Positions 1-13,943 of a stretch of 64,000 nucleotides of DNA are shown here, in pieces. Origin of the DNA: Prunus persica (Eukaryota; Streptophyta; Magnoliopsida; Rosales; Rosaceae); contig NC_034009.1 in NCBI RefSeq assembly GCF_000346465.2, forward strand, positions 9,599,401-9,663,400, in the 5' to 3' direction. The notes under the pieces were generated by a model. The model saw only the letters and a list, made by a program, of their open reading frames with translations. It was not told the origin of the DNA and did no database searches. Both the position numbers and the translations under genes were made by a program. Position 1 is the first letter of the stretch. Each line of letters opens with the position of its first letter.

Positions 1-3000
1 AAATTTACTAGTGCAAATACCTGAGCTCCTGACAATGTGTATGAATCTAGTAGACTACGAAGAATTTCAAGAAACTGACAGTGCATGTCTTCCCCAAAAT
101 CTGTAATCATTCCTTTAACCTGTAAGTAGACCATTAAATATCAATATTCATAGAGGTAACACAAACGCTTGCATTGGCATTTATAAATTTCAAATATGGA
201 TCTCAAAAAAGATTCTATGCCTGCTCCCATGCAGTTTATCAAACTCAGATGCAAGCACATCTCAAATTATACAAATTAAGGGGGGGGAAATAGAATCCTT
301 TTAGATATGCTTGCTATGATCATTGAATACGCGTATGGAAACATTCCATCAGAAGCTAAGTATCAAAGCTAAACCATTACTTTTCATCTTTTCATTTCCA
401 AAAAACAAAAACAAAAAACCTAATCCTTAACCTAATCCCAGTTTTAAATTTGCAGTGCATACAATCCTCAAAACAACGCTTCACAAATATAACCTGTGTT
501 CTTGCTTAATTAGGTCCATAAAACAGGGTTTAGGCCCATTGAAATTTGAATAATTCACTAGGTTTAACACAGTTCAACTATAAGATTTCTTTCGAGCTCA
601 ACTAACACAGGTTATTGTCTGGTGCACGTGTCATTTCATACACAAACACTAAATTAAAAAAGTGCATACCAAGAGTCCTAGAAGTGGTATTCCTTCCTGA
701 CGAACAACATATGAACGAAGAAGGTTTGGATCCTGATTCATGAAAAGATTGAGGATATCTGTCCTGCATCCATTTAATCACCAATTGTCAGGACTATGAC
801 ACAACGAAAGAAACAGATAACAGAATGACAAGCACCAGACTACAGAGAACAGATACTTTAAGTTCATGATTACCCAGTTAGTACAAGCTTTTTATCTTGA
901 CTCTGCAAAGCATCGGTTACAATGTCAAAGATTCCTTCATTCATGAGATCCCTACAGGAATTTAGGTTTTCACTCTTAGAAACACAGGCATTATATAAGA
1001 TAAAAGAATATTAGCCGACCCCCGTAAAGATAAGCAGCCAAAATATGAAAAAGGCAACAGAGAGATGCAAAACATAATGGAGGTTCAAGAAATATAACTT
1101 CAGGAATTGTTTACCTAAACAGGCGGAGCTGCTGGACCATTGGCAGGCTTTTGCTTAAACTACAAAACTCATGCAAGAAATATACCTACAATATGAAGGG
1201 GAAAAAATGATAACCATGATCAACATTGAGGTACATCAAGAAAATTATCCACACTGCACTAACAAATTCTAAGGTCACTATCATTGCTATGGCTAGAGTC
1301 TCTTTCACGACATCAAAATCCTAATGATTATATCAAAATTCAGTAAAGTTTATGGTAATGATATTAAAAAAGTAACCATGTTACTAGCAAGATAGTGTTT
1401 AAATTTGCGACATTAATATATACTAAACCTTTATTTTCATTTCTAATTAAATTCTCGGAGGGAGAAGAAAATCAAATGAAACAGAAAGATAAATTACACA
1501 ATCTAAATGATCAATTACATATTCATGAACTATCCCTTCGGGAAGTGCACTGCATCATGCCTCAGATAAACAATGGAAGAGCGCTTATGGAAATCAAAAT
1601 TACCAAGTTCCTTTTAGATTCTGCAGAGGTGGATGGTGACCTTAACCTAGCAAACAATTCCTGAATAAAGGTACTGTCGTCCTTTAGCAAAGAAACAACC
1701 TACAACAGATTAGGAACATTAGGATTATTGTAACACACAGCCCTCCACATGTTTAACGAATGAGTAGTAAAATCTTACAATAGCATTGTTTGCATGAATT
1801 ATGGAATTGAGATTTCCAACCGTGGCCTCATCCAGTACTCTAGCCAAAACAACATCCTAAAGAAGTAGTCGAAAGTAAGATTTACTACCAAAGAAGTAGG
1901 TAAAATGAAAAAGTTAAACGGAACAAAAGACGAACCTTTAAATATCCAACTTTATACGTCTGGTGTATCTTTGACAGAACCATATGATCTTTAATCGGTA
2001 TGGCCTGTGCAAAGTAAATTTATAAATACGGATACATGAGATAAAAGAAACAACTCCCATATGCATTAAGATGCTCTCCAACATTTCTAGTCCTTACCCC
2101 CAAATCCCAACCACACAACCTAAAGAAAATTATTACCTCCTTAAAAACAACATGCTCTTTTAGAAAGTTACGATGGTGTTGGACATGAGGTACTTCAGGG
2201 TCATCTGCAATCCAAAATTCAAGTATTTCAACATATCAAAATAATACTGAATCATAATGAACTGAGAACCGAAGTACTAGGCGACAACTAAATTGAATTC
2301 CAATACAGAAGGTTATCATGAAAGAACACAAACCAATAACAGAACTCACACTCAAGGGAACCAATGACATCCATGATTAAATCGTCACCAAATATTTTCT
2401 CAAAGATCTGAGGACTATTCAGCAGAACTGCAGGTAGGAAAACACATATCAGTCAGTAATAAAAGGAAATACATACATTTATGTGGCATATTTTGAGGGT
2501 AAAATACCATAAAGGAATACTTACTGATCCCCCTTACTATTTTGTATATCATGTGAAGACCATCAACATTTTCCAAGTCTTCACAGATTCTAAATAGGCC
2601 CATGAGCTTTCGGAAAAACTCTTGCTGCGTTGAGATTAAAAGACTCATTAGAAAAAACCAACAAGCTGTAAATGAAGGTTACAATACGACAAATTTTATG
2701 ATTAAAATAACTAAATTCGACCTACTACAACAATTGGTTGTTTACTGAAATGAAATAACCTTGCTAACTAATCCACTATCCATTTCTTCGGAGATCCACA
2801 AAGTTATACAAAGCTTACATCAGTCAATATCAGTTCTGTCAATCGCATCTGATCAGCAATGCCACTCTCAGCTACAGTCTGCATCACATATGCACATGCA
2901 TTGTCATCACTTCGCATGTAACTTGCATAAATATAAGACATTCCACAAGGGAAAAACGAAAGATAAGAAAAGCTTGAACATAAAGTGAAAAATGTGGAAA

Positions 3001-6000
3001 GCAAGAAAGATAAAACCAATAATATGAGATGCAAAAGAACTGTCCCACCTTCAGGATTAAAGGAAGTGTCGATAGCTCAACCACAGGTAGCTCCCTTAAC
3101 TCACTGTTTGCACTGTGAAATGTCTCATCTACAGATATCACAGAAGATGAACAATTCATGCTCCGAATTTGAAACAAATAAATTTAAAGAGTGCGCGCAC
3201 ACAATGTGACCAAAAATCAACGACAAAGAAATCTGAAGGAATTTAGAAAAGAATGAGTGTAATGTTCCTCCACATTTGTTCCCCATTTCTTCAAGATATT
3301 TCTACCTTTCTATGCTACACATGGTCATCATTTGAATTTTAACAGAACTTTATTGCTATTCATATTACTTGAAACAATTCCACTCCTTTGCACAACAGCA
3401 AAATCTATGATTGTTAGAACACTATTCATTCTCAGCACATAAAAGTTGAAATATTAATCAACCAATGTGTGTTGCCTTAACCCAGAATGGCTAGAACTTG
3501 CCTAACTTCAATTGCTTAAGGCGATGCCCAAATTCATTATTCGGGCATTTTACAGGGATAAGCCTGCTGAATGGTACCTTAACAGTTTCATCATGCATTC
3601 TTGTGTTAAATATCTTGTTTTCTGGAGCAACTTGTTAGTCTTATAATATAGAGATTACAGAAAACTCTGTAGGGTTCCACTTCCACAAACAAGGAAAAAG
3701 AATTCTTTAATCAATTACTCGTGACAGAGAATTCTTTCATCAAGAAAAAATATCCTCATGCACTTTAGTTAAAAAAATAAATGAAAAACACAGTATGTAG
3801 TAATAGTATTCAATAAAAATAAGATTAAAAATACAAATATCCGACCTCTGTAGATATTGATCACTTCTCTCTGACAAGCTTCAATATCTACAGAGGTCAG
3901 TTATTTCAAAAGCAGAAAAAGAAAAGGGAATACATTTTGAATCATTTTGCAAACACTTACTGTTAAGAGAATTAAAATGTAAATTCCTTTGGACACTGCA
4001 TATGTGGTCCCTGAATAGAGCACGGAAAATAATTAGTAGAATCAGAAGATCAAGGACCATGTTAAAAGGAAGAACAAGGGAAAAAATTTGGTAGTTACCA
4101 TATGTAAGAGCAGCCAGTAGACTCCTGAAAGCTGAGAGCTAATTCCGTAGAATATTCTGGATCCCTCCATGAGATAATTGTATCTTAACAAGAAATATTC
4201 CAAACTCCACAATTCAGTATCAATTCTAGCCACTTGAGGACACCATATAATAGCAAATTAACATTATATTATCTATCCATTAAAAAATAAAATACCTTCT
4301 TGCTTTCTGTAGATATCATCCGAACTGATACGATGCAGAAGTAATGTCTCATTATCTTCTTCATCAATAACAAATAAACCCAGCTCTTCTGATCTCTGTG
4401 TCACAACAGTTGCATTCAATCATAATGCATATCAAGAAATCATTTCTAAGGAAACTTGACTCAAACAACTCATTTCTCACAAATTTACTCTGTCCCTATC
4501 AGATTAGCATAGCGTTAAACCAATGAGATTAACAAACCTCCATATAGTCAACCGTAACATGGCCTGTTCCCTGATCATCCCATTTTCCATCTTCATTCAG
4601 ACGGTAGACCTTAACACGCTGAGATACATAAAAGAAAAATTAGACCAAAAACTTCTACCACATTCTATATACCAATATTACAACTGCAAATTTAAACTAT
4701 TAGATGCTACCCGGAGCAGATACAAGTCGGACATCAACATGGCACTAGCACTCCATAGATAATTTATATATCATGTGACATGTCAACATCTTTTCTCCAC
4801 CCAACACTTCTCCAAAAAGGCTGAACCTGACTTGGAGGTTGTGATGTTTTTCAAAAAGGACAGCAACGATAATGAGGATAATGAGGATTGTTAGCCCAGT
4901 GAAGTTCTTTATTGTTCTGGGAGGGTCTTTTCTTGTATTTTGATTTAACTAGATGTAATGGTTTGATTAAGTTATAACTGCTGCTTTGCATACTTGAATG
5001 AAATCATTTACCATATAAGTTTAGATAAATTAGTTGCATCTAGCCATGTAACGTCATAATCTTTTTGAGATTCTACAACCAACCGTGTTCATATTGTGTT
5101 GGTTCTTCGAAGCACATAAACAAGTAAAAGTGTAAATTCACAATCAATTGAGTCACTATAATACCATAAAGAGATAATTACCAAAGACAACAGTTTTATA
5201 TGAATATGAAAAATTCTAAGAACTCACAAATACATACAAAATATAAAAAATGAGGATAAAATAGAAATAAATATCTTTAAAATATGTAATGGAAAAGTTT
5301 CCTTAAGAAAAATTTAAATTAATGGCATTGCTTTCCATTTTCTTAACATGATAAATAGTGTTAAGGCAATAAATTTCAGTAATGTCACAAAATGTGTCAC
5401 TTGTTCAACGCAGTTCCTTAAGATTATTAAATTTAACATCATTCAGCTCAGAAATCTATTTGTTATTATGGGACAATATAACGGTCCAAAAGCTAGTAAT
5501 CTAGTACAATGAAATTGGTATTGTAGAGATCACCAACTTAAAAGAAAATAATAGATGCCATCGAAAGGTTGTAAAGTCAATCTACGTCATCAACATGTCA
5601 TCTGATGAGGAAATTTTCTAAGGAAGACCAATACTGCAGCACAAACAAAACGACAACGACGACAGCTATCCTCCAAATTCTTCGGTTTCCATGTTAGAGA
5701 AAACAGAAATATCCAAAAAACCACAACCAAATTAAGCTGGGGCCCACATTTCAAGGTCCAGAACCTAACTAAATTAGGCATGAGAAAAGGTATAAATATT
5801 TGCATGGAGCTCAAACAAGCTGTGCATAACGAAAGAATTCAAATATACCGCTCAGCCTACCCAACAAAAAACTACCAATGAACTCTTTCCCATGACAAAT
5901 CAACTATAATCCTCCTCCTTCAACTTACACGGAAGTAGTATCAACCACAGAGACCAAGAGCTTTAACAATTCCCAATTACAAAAATAAACTCTATCATCC

Positions 6001-6600
6001 TTCAACCTAAAGCAGTGCCTTTGTCAATACTTCAATACTACAACTTCCCTCAACAGATGAAAAGATACTTTTAGAAAGTTCCTTAACAGCACATGGAAAC
6101 GGCAATTATAGTCACCTTTCCAGTGAAGAACAGTATCCTTTCTATTAATAGAACAGAAGACAAGTAACACTGTGTACCTATTGACTCTCTTGTTAAACGG
6201 TGCCACACACTTCACTGCAACACCTCTTAGAGCTCAACCAGCTGATATGATATGAACACTACTTTTAAAACTTAAAGACGCCTCGGAGAACACAAGCAAG
6301 ATTTAGTTTTGCATCGAAATCCTAACGGAATAGAATTTGAAATGTTATCATTCCCCAAACACATATAGCCAGCTCCGCCCAAATGGAATTAAATTAGCTA
6401 ACAAAATTAAACAGAAAGCAAAACCAAATATCCAATTGAGAGTGAACAAAATCAACCCCGAGCTTCAAAATTCGAAAATAACAAAAAAGACTGTATACAC
6501 TGCGATTCTAGGTCAAAGTTTTGAGCTTCCTAATTTTGTAGAAAAGCACACACACCTGCATCGAATTGGTATTGGCCTGTGATTTCTCCGGCGCACCCAT
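1..6600 (-). CDS. PP4R3A: Serine/threonine-protein phosphatase 4 regulatory subunit 3 (SMEK/PP4R3), 5' part
   Basis: Regulatory subunit that targets the PP4 catalytic subunit to substrates, mainly in the nucleus. Seventeen coding exons can be read on the minus strand, all in phase with GT/AG borders: 6600-6556, 4618-4538, 4395-4296, 4183-4099, 4010-3961, 3128-3049, 2878-2819, 2624-2525, 2427-2350, 2204-2137, 2004-1936, 1856-1779, 1699-1604, 1185-1115, 951-874, 763-670 and 119-21. They give 444 residues. The ATG at 6600 opens [15 protein letters not shown]. Exons 2-5 encode the N-terminal EVH1/PH-like domain ([20 protein letters not shown]). Exons 6-13 encode the SMK-1 domain ([50 protein letters not shown]). 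The gene runs off the left edge after ...YTLSGAQ; family members are roughly 850 residues, so about half is missing. Intron 1 is about 1.9 kb. Which Arabidopsis paralogue it matches cannot be decided here. Confidence 0.95.
3843..3898. repeat. Perfect 18-bp inverted repeat in PP4R3 intron
   Basis: Arms 3843-3860 (GACCTCTGTAGATATTGA) and 3881-3898 are exact reverse complements around a 20-base spacer. The structure lies in the intron between exons 5 and 6. It would fold into a stable hairpin in the pre-mRNA. It may be a relic of a small foldback transposon. Confidence 0.85.
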
Positions 6601-8752
6601 CGGAGCTCCCTACTCTGCGATTCAAGTTTCGTAGCTAAAATTGGGTAATTGGGTAAGAGTCTGAATCGAACAGGGGAATTTGACAAAATTTCAATTAGGG
6701 TTTTGAGGGCGGGGCAAAAGAGAGAAGACGAGGGCAGAGGCAGGTGATTAGGGTTCCCGGAGATCAGTAGAAAACCCTAACCGCCATTAACGTAGCAGTG
6801 TGAACCTACGAATTTTCTCGCGCTTTCTCTCTCTCTCACACTCTCTCTCCGCTTTTTATTCTTTTCTGTGCAAGTGTCTGAGCCCCGACCTTCACCTTCG
6901 ATAATTAGAAGAAAAGTGGAAAACTATTACGCATGTTAGAAATTGTCATATGCCCGTTATACCCCTTGTTTTCATGTGAAATTACGGTGAAGCCAATGAC
7001 CATAGAGTCCACGCACTATCCACGCGCTTTCTTTTCGCGATCAAATCACGAGAGAGTTGGTATATCATATGCGTTGCTCTGCCCTGAAAAGCGGGTCCCT
7101 TACCTGCCTGTAGCTGAAAGACGCACACGTTCGCTTCTGATTGGCTGCTCAAGAGTATATCACGTGTAGCTTCTAGTAACTAGCTGTGACGGAACGGAAC
7201 TTCGCAACTCCTTCCGGTCGCCAAAGAACAACCGCGCAGGTTGCACCAAATTTTGTGCAACCCAGATGTATGATTAGTCTGGCACCTTTTGCTAGTTCAT
7301 TTGTGTTTGTGAGGACTTGGAAAACTAAAATCTGGTTGAGATGTGACGTGGCTTATGGTGAGTGGATGGATGAGATTATACGGTTAGGATGGGAAAATGA
7401 GTGAACCTAGAGTTTGCCTTTCTCATAAAATGTTCTTTATAATCATGCACTCCACGAAAAAAAAAACACATAATATTATTTTATAATAAAAATAAAATTG
7501 TTTCTCAAGTATTTTCTGGTATTTTCATCAAAGGAATAAGGATCCAAATAACATTTTTGTTCTTATATGCTACCAAATCTATGGGACAACATGCATTAAA
7601 TTTTAGTGAGTTGCAATGTATATTTGGCATTACTTATTTGGAGCAAAAAGTACTTTTTTGAAAACATTTCTTCCGCCTGCATGTTTGGTAAATTAAAAAA
7701 AGAATCTGATTTTCAATTACATCCAATGAATAATTTGCTATGTTGAATTTTGATGGTTGAATTGCATTCAACATAAGTCAATTGCAGGTTTGAGTATGAA
7801 ATATGGTTTTAATGGTGTTGGTTGGTGATTGTGGTTGAGGTGAAGAAGCTGCTCTCTCTAGACTCCAGCTTGTGTTAGAGGAAGGTGCTAATTGGCAATT
7901 AACAATGAATTTTTGTGACTTTATTGTAACTTATTCTTAGAATCAATCAAATTATATGCTTTACATATAAGAAAATTCGATGAAGATAAAGTATCGATGG
8001 TCCAATTAAAATGAAGATAAAGTATACTACTATTTTTTAAATTTTAAAAAAATTATTATCATGATTTATTTTGCAGACATTAGAGCTCAACCCGTTCAAA
8101 CTGGTTAAATCAAATCAATTCGAGCGGGTTGATTAATTTTATGCTAATATAGTGTAAACTTGGACTAATATGAAGTAAATTGCAATTAGTTTGGTTTAAT
8201 AAAACTTTTTATGTGCTTTTAGTAAAAACAGTTCCCCCATAACTAATCTAAACAGACCAAATGACTACAATTGAAAGTATTCCTTAAATCAAGTCATACA
8301 ATATAAATTATGAGAAGTTGCATCATTTTGTTCTTTTGAGAAATAAAATTCATTGGCACATTAGCTCAAAAGGAGTAATTTTGATAAGGAATTTATATTT
8401 TTTCACATTTTTACCCGTAGTCGTCACACCAGTTACCGTTATGTTGCTAATTAATTTTGACTGCGAAATGCAGGCCCAATGCGCATTTTAGCAAGCAGAG
8501 GAGAGGACAATTAACAAAAGATAGTAGAGCCCAGAAAGACAGTGAGTTGTTCATCAGCCGCACTTTGATATATCCGCCTGCTCCTACTACCTCTTAATTC
8601 CTCAACGGACAATTCGAGGCTGCCTCCTCGTCTCTCTTTCTTCATCCCCCCATAATTATAACAACAAACTTCCCTCTCTCTCTCTCTCTCATTTCCTTTC
8701 ATTTGATTTCTCTCTCTTCAGATCTCTGTCTCCTCTTTCTCACATTCCCAAA
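6601..8752. promoter_or_regulatory. Shared upstream region of head-to-head PP4R3 and LPD genes
   Basis: This 2.15-kb stretch lies between two divergent start codons. No convincing gene is visible; open frames around 6933-7404 have no recognisable motif. On the PP4R3 side there is a telo-box-like AAAACCCTAACC at about 6771-6782 and a CT-rich leader at 6820-6860. On the LPD side there is a (CT)n tract at about 8672-8691 just before the ATG, typical of a 5' UTR. The middle (7440-8480) is AT-rich and featureless. Confidence 0.5.
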
Positions 8753-11700
8753 ATGCAGGCCTCGCTCTCTCTCCCTACCCTCTCTCCCACCATTCCCAGA
8801 TCAAACTACGTCGTTCAATCAAAGCCTATCAATCTCCGCTTCTGCGGCCTCAGAAGGGAGGCCTTCGGCTTCTCGTCTCTCAGCCACTCCGATTCGCACC
8901 GAGTACGAGTCTCTGCTCCTTTGCGCTCTGCAACCGTCTCGGTCTCGGCCTCGTCATCCGCTAATGGAAGCCCTCCCAAGTCGTTCGACTACGACTTGCT
9001 TATCATTGGCGCCGGCGTCGGTGGCCATGGTGCTGCTCTCCACGCCGTCGAGAAGGTACGGAAACACCCTTCTTTATAATTTACTGAGAAATTGCGGCTC
9101 TGAGCTTTGGATTTAGCTCAATTGTCACTTTATTGGTTGCTCATCTAGCTTAACTTCTGTTCTAGTAGCTTCGATCGTCTTTGCTTTTTGCTTAAATAGA
9201 CTGTACTAGCTAGCTAGAAATGGCTGATTTCTTTCTGTCTTCTGCTGCGGTAAGTTGTTCACTCGATCAAAGGTACTGAAAATGTGCATGGCGTAAGTGT
9301 ATCTGTGCATATCTGATATCATGGCAAGAAATGCATTAGCTACAAGCTTACAATCCATTTTAGTTTGATACTTCAAAATTAATACATAAGACTTAGATAT
9401 CTATGTGCATGTGTGTTGGTATGTAAGTAAATACTGAATTTATATAACAAACCTAGCAACTATCATGGTTGCCCTCACACAGTAACAGACAATACTGGAG
9501 TTAGAATATAAATTGAAAAATAACTACCAACATAAGACGTGGTGAGTTGTTTTTGTTAAAATATATGTATATATATATATATATAGTACATATTCTCCTG
9601 TGTGGGGTTTTTGGAAAAGAAAGGCTCTTGAGTTGGTATTTATTGATTTTTCTTTTCTTAACACAACAATTGCAGGGTCTGAAAACTGCCATCGTAGAAG
9701 GAGATGTGGTGGGTGGAACATGTGTTAACAGAGGATGCGTTCCGTCTAAAGCTCTTTTGGCAGTGAGTGGTCGGATGCGTGAGCTTCAGAATGAACATCA
9801 CCTTAAGGCTTTAGGTTTGCAGGTAAAACATGATTCAGTGATATCAATTGTATGTACATTTATATGTATGTGCAGAGACAAGATTTTATTGGTTAGTTGT
9901 GAAAACTTATGTATCTTACAGTACTGCTTTATTGTGACTTATGATAGGTTTCAGCAGCTGGGTATGACAGACAGGGAGTAGCTGATCATGCGAATAATCT
10001 TGCAACAAAAATTCGTAATAGTTTGACCAATTCAATGAATTCTCTTGGAGTGGATATACTGACAGGTGTTGGTACAATTCTGGTAAGTCATGCATTCTTT
10101 CAAATTGATTTGGTATCAACACAATCAAATGTTCGCTTGCCCAGTTAAGAAATAAAGTTTGCTTTGTTACAATGCTGAGCTTGTTAGGGCATGGCTATGA
10201 TTAAGTTTGAGATCTCATACAGCGCAAGTGCTGGCAAGTTTTCCTAACTTTGGTACTCTTAATACGAAACTATTCAGGGCCCGCAAAAGGTGCAAATTGG
10301 ATCTTCTGACAAAGTAGTAACTGCAAAAAATATAATCATCGCCACTGGTTCTGTTCCTTTTGTTCCTAAGGGTGTTGAAGTCGATGGTAAAATTTATATG
10401 TTTCCTCCTTGTTGTTATTGAATAGTTGATGAAAGCATTTTGGTCTTAGTACCATGCTTAAGGGATACCTAGTGGTGACTGACAATATGATGGATCTGCA
10501 GGGAAGACTGTAATTACAAGCGACCATGCCCTCAAATTGGAGTTTGTTCCAGAGTGGATTGCTATTGTTGGAAGTGGTTACATTGGTCTCGAGTTCAGTG
10601 ATGTGTATACTGCACTTGGGAGTGAGGTAGTTCCTTTCTTTTTATTTATTTTATTTTTGTTTTTATAAATTACCTTTCATCTGGTGAATTTTTACAATTA
10701 TTTTATGTTAAACTAATGAGCCTAGTCTTCCATTTGAGGAAAACGAGTTTCTATTAATTGTAGTTTTAAGGCCTTATAGCATTAAACTATGGAGACCTTG
10801 TATGGATCAATCAGTAACTTCTCCTTGTGTCTACCAATGCAATAAGACACCTTTTTATTTATTTTTGGATGATCTAGGAGTTCTTATCTCATGAGGCAGT
10901 CTAGATTAATCTTAAGTCTTTTGCAGGTTACTTTTATTGAAGCTTTAGATCAGCTTATGCCTGGTTTTGATCCAGAGATTGGGAAGTTAGCTCAGAGGGT
11001 TCTAATAAATCCACGAAAGATTGATTATCAAACTGGAGTGTTTGCATCGAAGGTCAGCTGATGTTTATTCTCTGAATTTTATACCAAGTGTTTTCAGGGT
11101 TTCTGTTTCCGTTTTTCATTCTTTGGTTTTTAATAGATCACACCAGCAAAGGATGGGAAACCAGTCACCATTGAACTAATTGATGCCAAGACCAAGGAAC
11201 CAAAAGATACTCTTGAGGTAATTAATTGGATCTGTTTAAACTTATGTAACGTATCCAGAGGATATATTTTCCTGCCATTAATGGATTTTGTCATATGAAT
11301 TTGATAGCAACAGCCACATACTTCGCTAGTTGAATAATACCTTTGTCAAGGAACATGTTCTCATCTGTGGAGCTTTAATTAGCTATTTATAAATTAACCT
11401 GCTGTAATTTTGTTTCTGAACTCAGGCATATGCGTGTTTTAGACTTCCCAATTGATTCCTGAGTAGCTTGACTGGTTGCCTTATAATTACTGTAGGCATT
11501 GTTATTCCAGTTCATATGCATATAGGTTATTCAGAGGCATTTATCTGGACCTTTGTACATCCTCTTCTAACAGGTAGATGCAGCATTAATTGCAACTGGA
11601 AGGGCCCCATTCACACAAGGTCTTGGATTGGAGAATGTATGACCTCACACTTTATATCCATCTAATTTTAGAATGTTATATATAATTATTCAGCAAACGA

Positions 11701-11996
11701 ACAGCAATAGTTTCTGACATTGCTTTTCTACAGATTGATGTAGTAACACAACGTGGTTTTATTCCTGTTGATGAGCGCATGCGAGTAATAGATGCAAATG
11801 GCAACTTGGTACGTTGCAAATTTCCTTACGAGCATGAACCCTAGCATTAACATTATAAATTGTTTCTGATGTGAATTTTGAACATCAGGTTCCTCACCTA
11901 TTTTGCATTGGTGATGCTAATGGCAAGATGATGCTTGCTCATGCAGCCAGTGCCCAAGGAATTTCAGGTTAGTGTAACCAACCTGTTTTTATTTGA

Positions 11997-12042
<46 letters not shown>

Positions 12043-12972
12043 TGCACAAATAAGTGATTATCTTCAAAACCTTGTTCAGTGGTTGAACAAGTCACGGGAA
12101 GAGACCATGTACTCAATCATTTAAGCATCCCCGCAGCATGTTTCACTCATCCCGAAATCAGTATGGTCGGATTGACAGAGGTGAGTAATTTGCTAATTGA
12201 CATATTCATTATTCATCATCTATGCTTTTATTTATCAGTGTTTAACATATTCGACCTTGAATTAGAGATCTTCTAGGTGTCATCATATTGGCAGTTTAAC
12301 TAATCAATTACAATTTTCAGCCTCAAGCAAGGGAGAAAGCTGAAAAGGAGGGATTCGAAGTAAGTATTGCCAAGACAAGTTTCAAGGCCAACACAAAGGC
12401 CCTAGCAGAAAATGAAGGAGAGGGACTTGCTAAGGTGAAAAATATGTACTGAGTACTTGTGTCGTCAATGAATTCTCCTTTATGGTTGCCATGTACTGTG
12501 GATATTGACGATCCTGTTTCTGCTATGTTTTAATGCAGTTGATATACAGACCAGATAACGGAGAGATACTTGGAGTCCATATATTTGGGTTACATGCTGC
12601 AGACCTCATACATGAAGCATCAAATGCAATAGCACTGGGGACACGTATTCAAGTAAATAAAGCCCGTACACTGCAAATTATGATGCGCCCCTTGTAATCT
12701 ACCACTCCCAACTTTCAGTTTACTTATATTCTACTGTCTATTCAACCTTGCAGGATATCAAATTCGCAGTCCATGCACATCCAACTTTGTCTGAAGTGCT
12801 AGATGAACTTTTCAAGTCAGCAAAGGTGAGCTGCTGACTTTAACTTCTTACGACATGCTGTGTGGCTGCACTTCTTCTTCCTGATATGTGTTTACCCACA
12901 TATCTTTTTTAATTGTTGGGGCAGGTTAAAGAGCATGTTTCTAGCCCAGTAAGTGAACCAGTTGCAGTCTAA
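8753..12972 (+). CDS. LPD1: Plastidial dihydrolipoyl dehydrogenase (E3 of pyruvate dehydrogenase)
   Basis: FAD enzyme that reoxidises dihydrolipoamide with NAD+ in the plastid pyruvate dehydrogenase complex, which supplies acetyl-CoA for fatty acid synthesis. Fifteen exons join in phase to 563 residues: 8753-9055, 9676-9822, 9948-10082, 10278-10386, 10502-10626, 10927-11052, 11137-11217, 11574-11636, 11734-11808, 11889-11967, 12080-12180, 12321-12434, 12539-12652, 12754-12825 and 12925-12972. Residues 1 to about 75 are Ser-rich and basic, like a chloroplast transit peptide. Then come the FAD fold ([18 protein letters not shown]), the redox disulfide ([13 protein letters not shown]), the NAD fold ([16 protein letters not shown]), a second FAD contact ([18 protein letters not shown]) and the catalytic His-Glu region ([14 protein letters not shown]). 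The GGTCVNRGC form points to the plastid rather than the mitochondrial isoform. LPD1 and LPD2 cannot be told apart here. Confidence 0.95.
11999..12038. repeat. (CT)20 microsatellite in LPD intron 10
   Basis: Uninterrupted CT dinucleotide tract of 20 units inside the intron between exons 10 and 11. It sits about 40 bases upstream of the acceptor and may extend the polypyrimidine tract. Length polymorphism is likely. Confidence 0.95.
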
Positions 12973-13943
12973 GCTTCTCAATACTCGAGTATAAATTTTG
13001 AAGATATTTGCTTGTAATAGGGAGTTCAAGGAAGTTTTGTATCACAAGACAAAAGAGATCATCAACACCAGGAGAAAAGAAGCAACTTAAGGGAATTAAG
13101 GACGACTTGGCCCAAAATATTTTTCGCCTTTGTATCTTGGCTTTTAAGTTTTTTTAATGGCTTCAAGAAATACTTGCATTCGTAATTGTTTTCACATGGA
13201 AGCATTGTTTTTGTAGTTTTAGACAGTGCTTTTATAAATAATAGAAAGTTTAGTTTTAGACAGCAGCTTTTATAAATAATAGAAAGTTTGCTTTTAATAC
13301 GAAACCCTATTGTAATTCTCAATAGTACCATTTCCTTTTTAATATTCAAATTTAATATATTTAAAATTAAAATTAAAATTTTATTTTTATTTATTTTGTC
13401 AATTATTTAAAATTAAAATTAACAATCGTTTTCTAATTTGGGGAAGAAATGTGACATTATAAGTGAATCTGATTTAAATTGAAAGATACTACTTACTAAA
13501 TTCTTCTGAACTCCCAAAATTCAAACATCCCTAATTACAACAAAAATAGAAGGAAAAAGAGAAGATGAACCGGAAAAAAAAAAATTTGTATTGGGGTATA
13601 GGCTGAGTGAATCTTTGGGGTACAGGCTCAGCGCAAAGTTAAATACAAGGTATGATTCCTACACCTGTTCTCTCACAACACACCTTACTTCCTGATCATC
13701 CGAATATTAGGTTATTGACAAAAAGAGAAAAGACCTTATTGACTAAGAGACAGGTGGATTGGGTCATAACCCAGCTAAAGAGCCCATGATGGTATTGCAC
13801 CCAACAATCTTGGTCTAGACTAGTACCTAATTTTAATTTTTTTCTTCTAAAATTTTGCTAACCGTACCGAGATGGGGCTGGATTGGTTGAACTATTGTTT
13901 TACTTAAATAGGGCTGGGTCTGTGACGTGTCCTCCACTAGCGC

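Noticed and set aside
1501..1560. Candidate PP4R3 exon reading VHFPKG
   Set aside because: It meets a stop in the needed frame; the true next exon is 1185-1115, encoding [13 protein letters not shown] in phase.
6933..7404. Two plus-strand open frames in the PP4R3-LPD intergenic region
   Set aside because: No recognisable motif, no splice or leader context, and composition like the surrounding promoter DNA.
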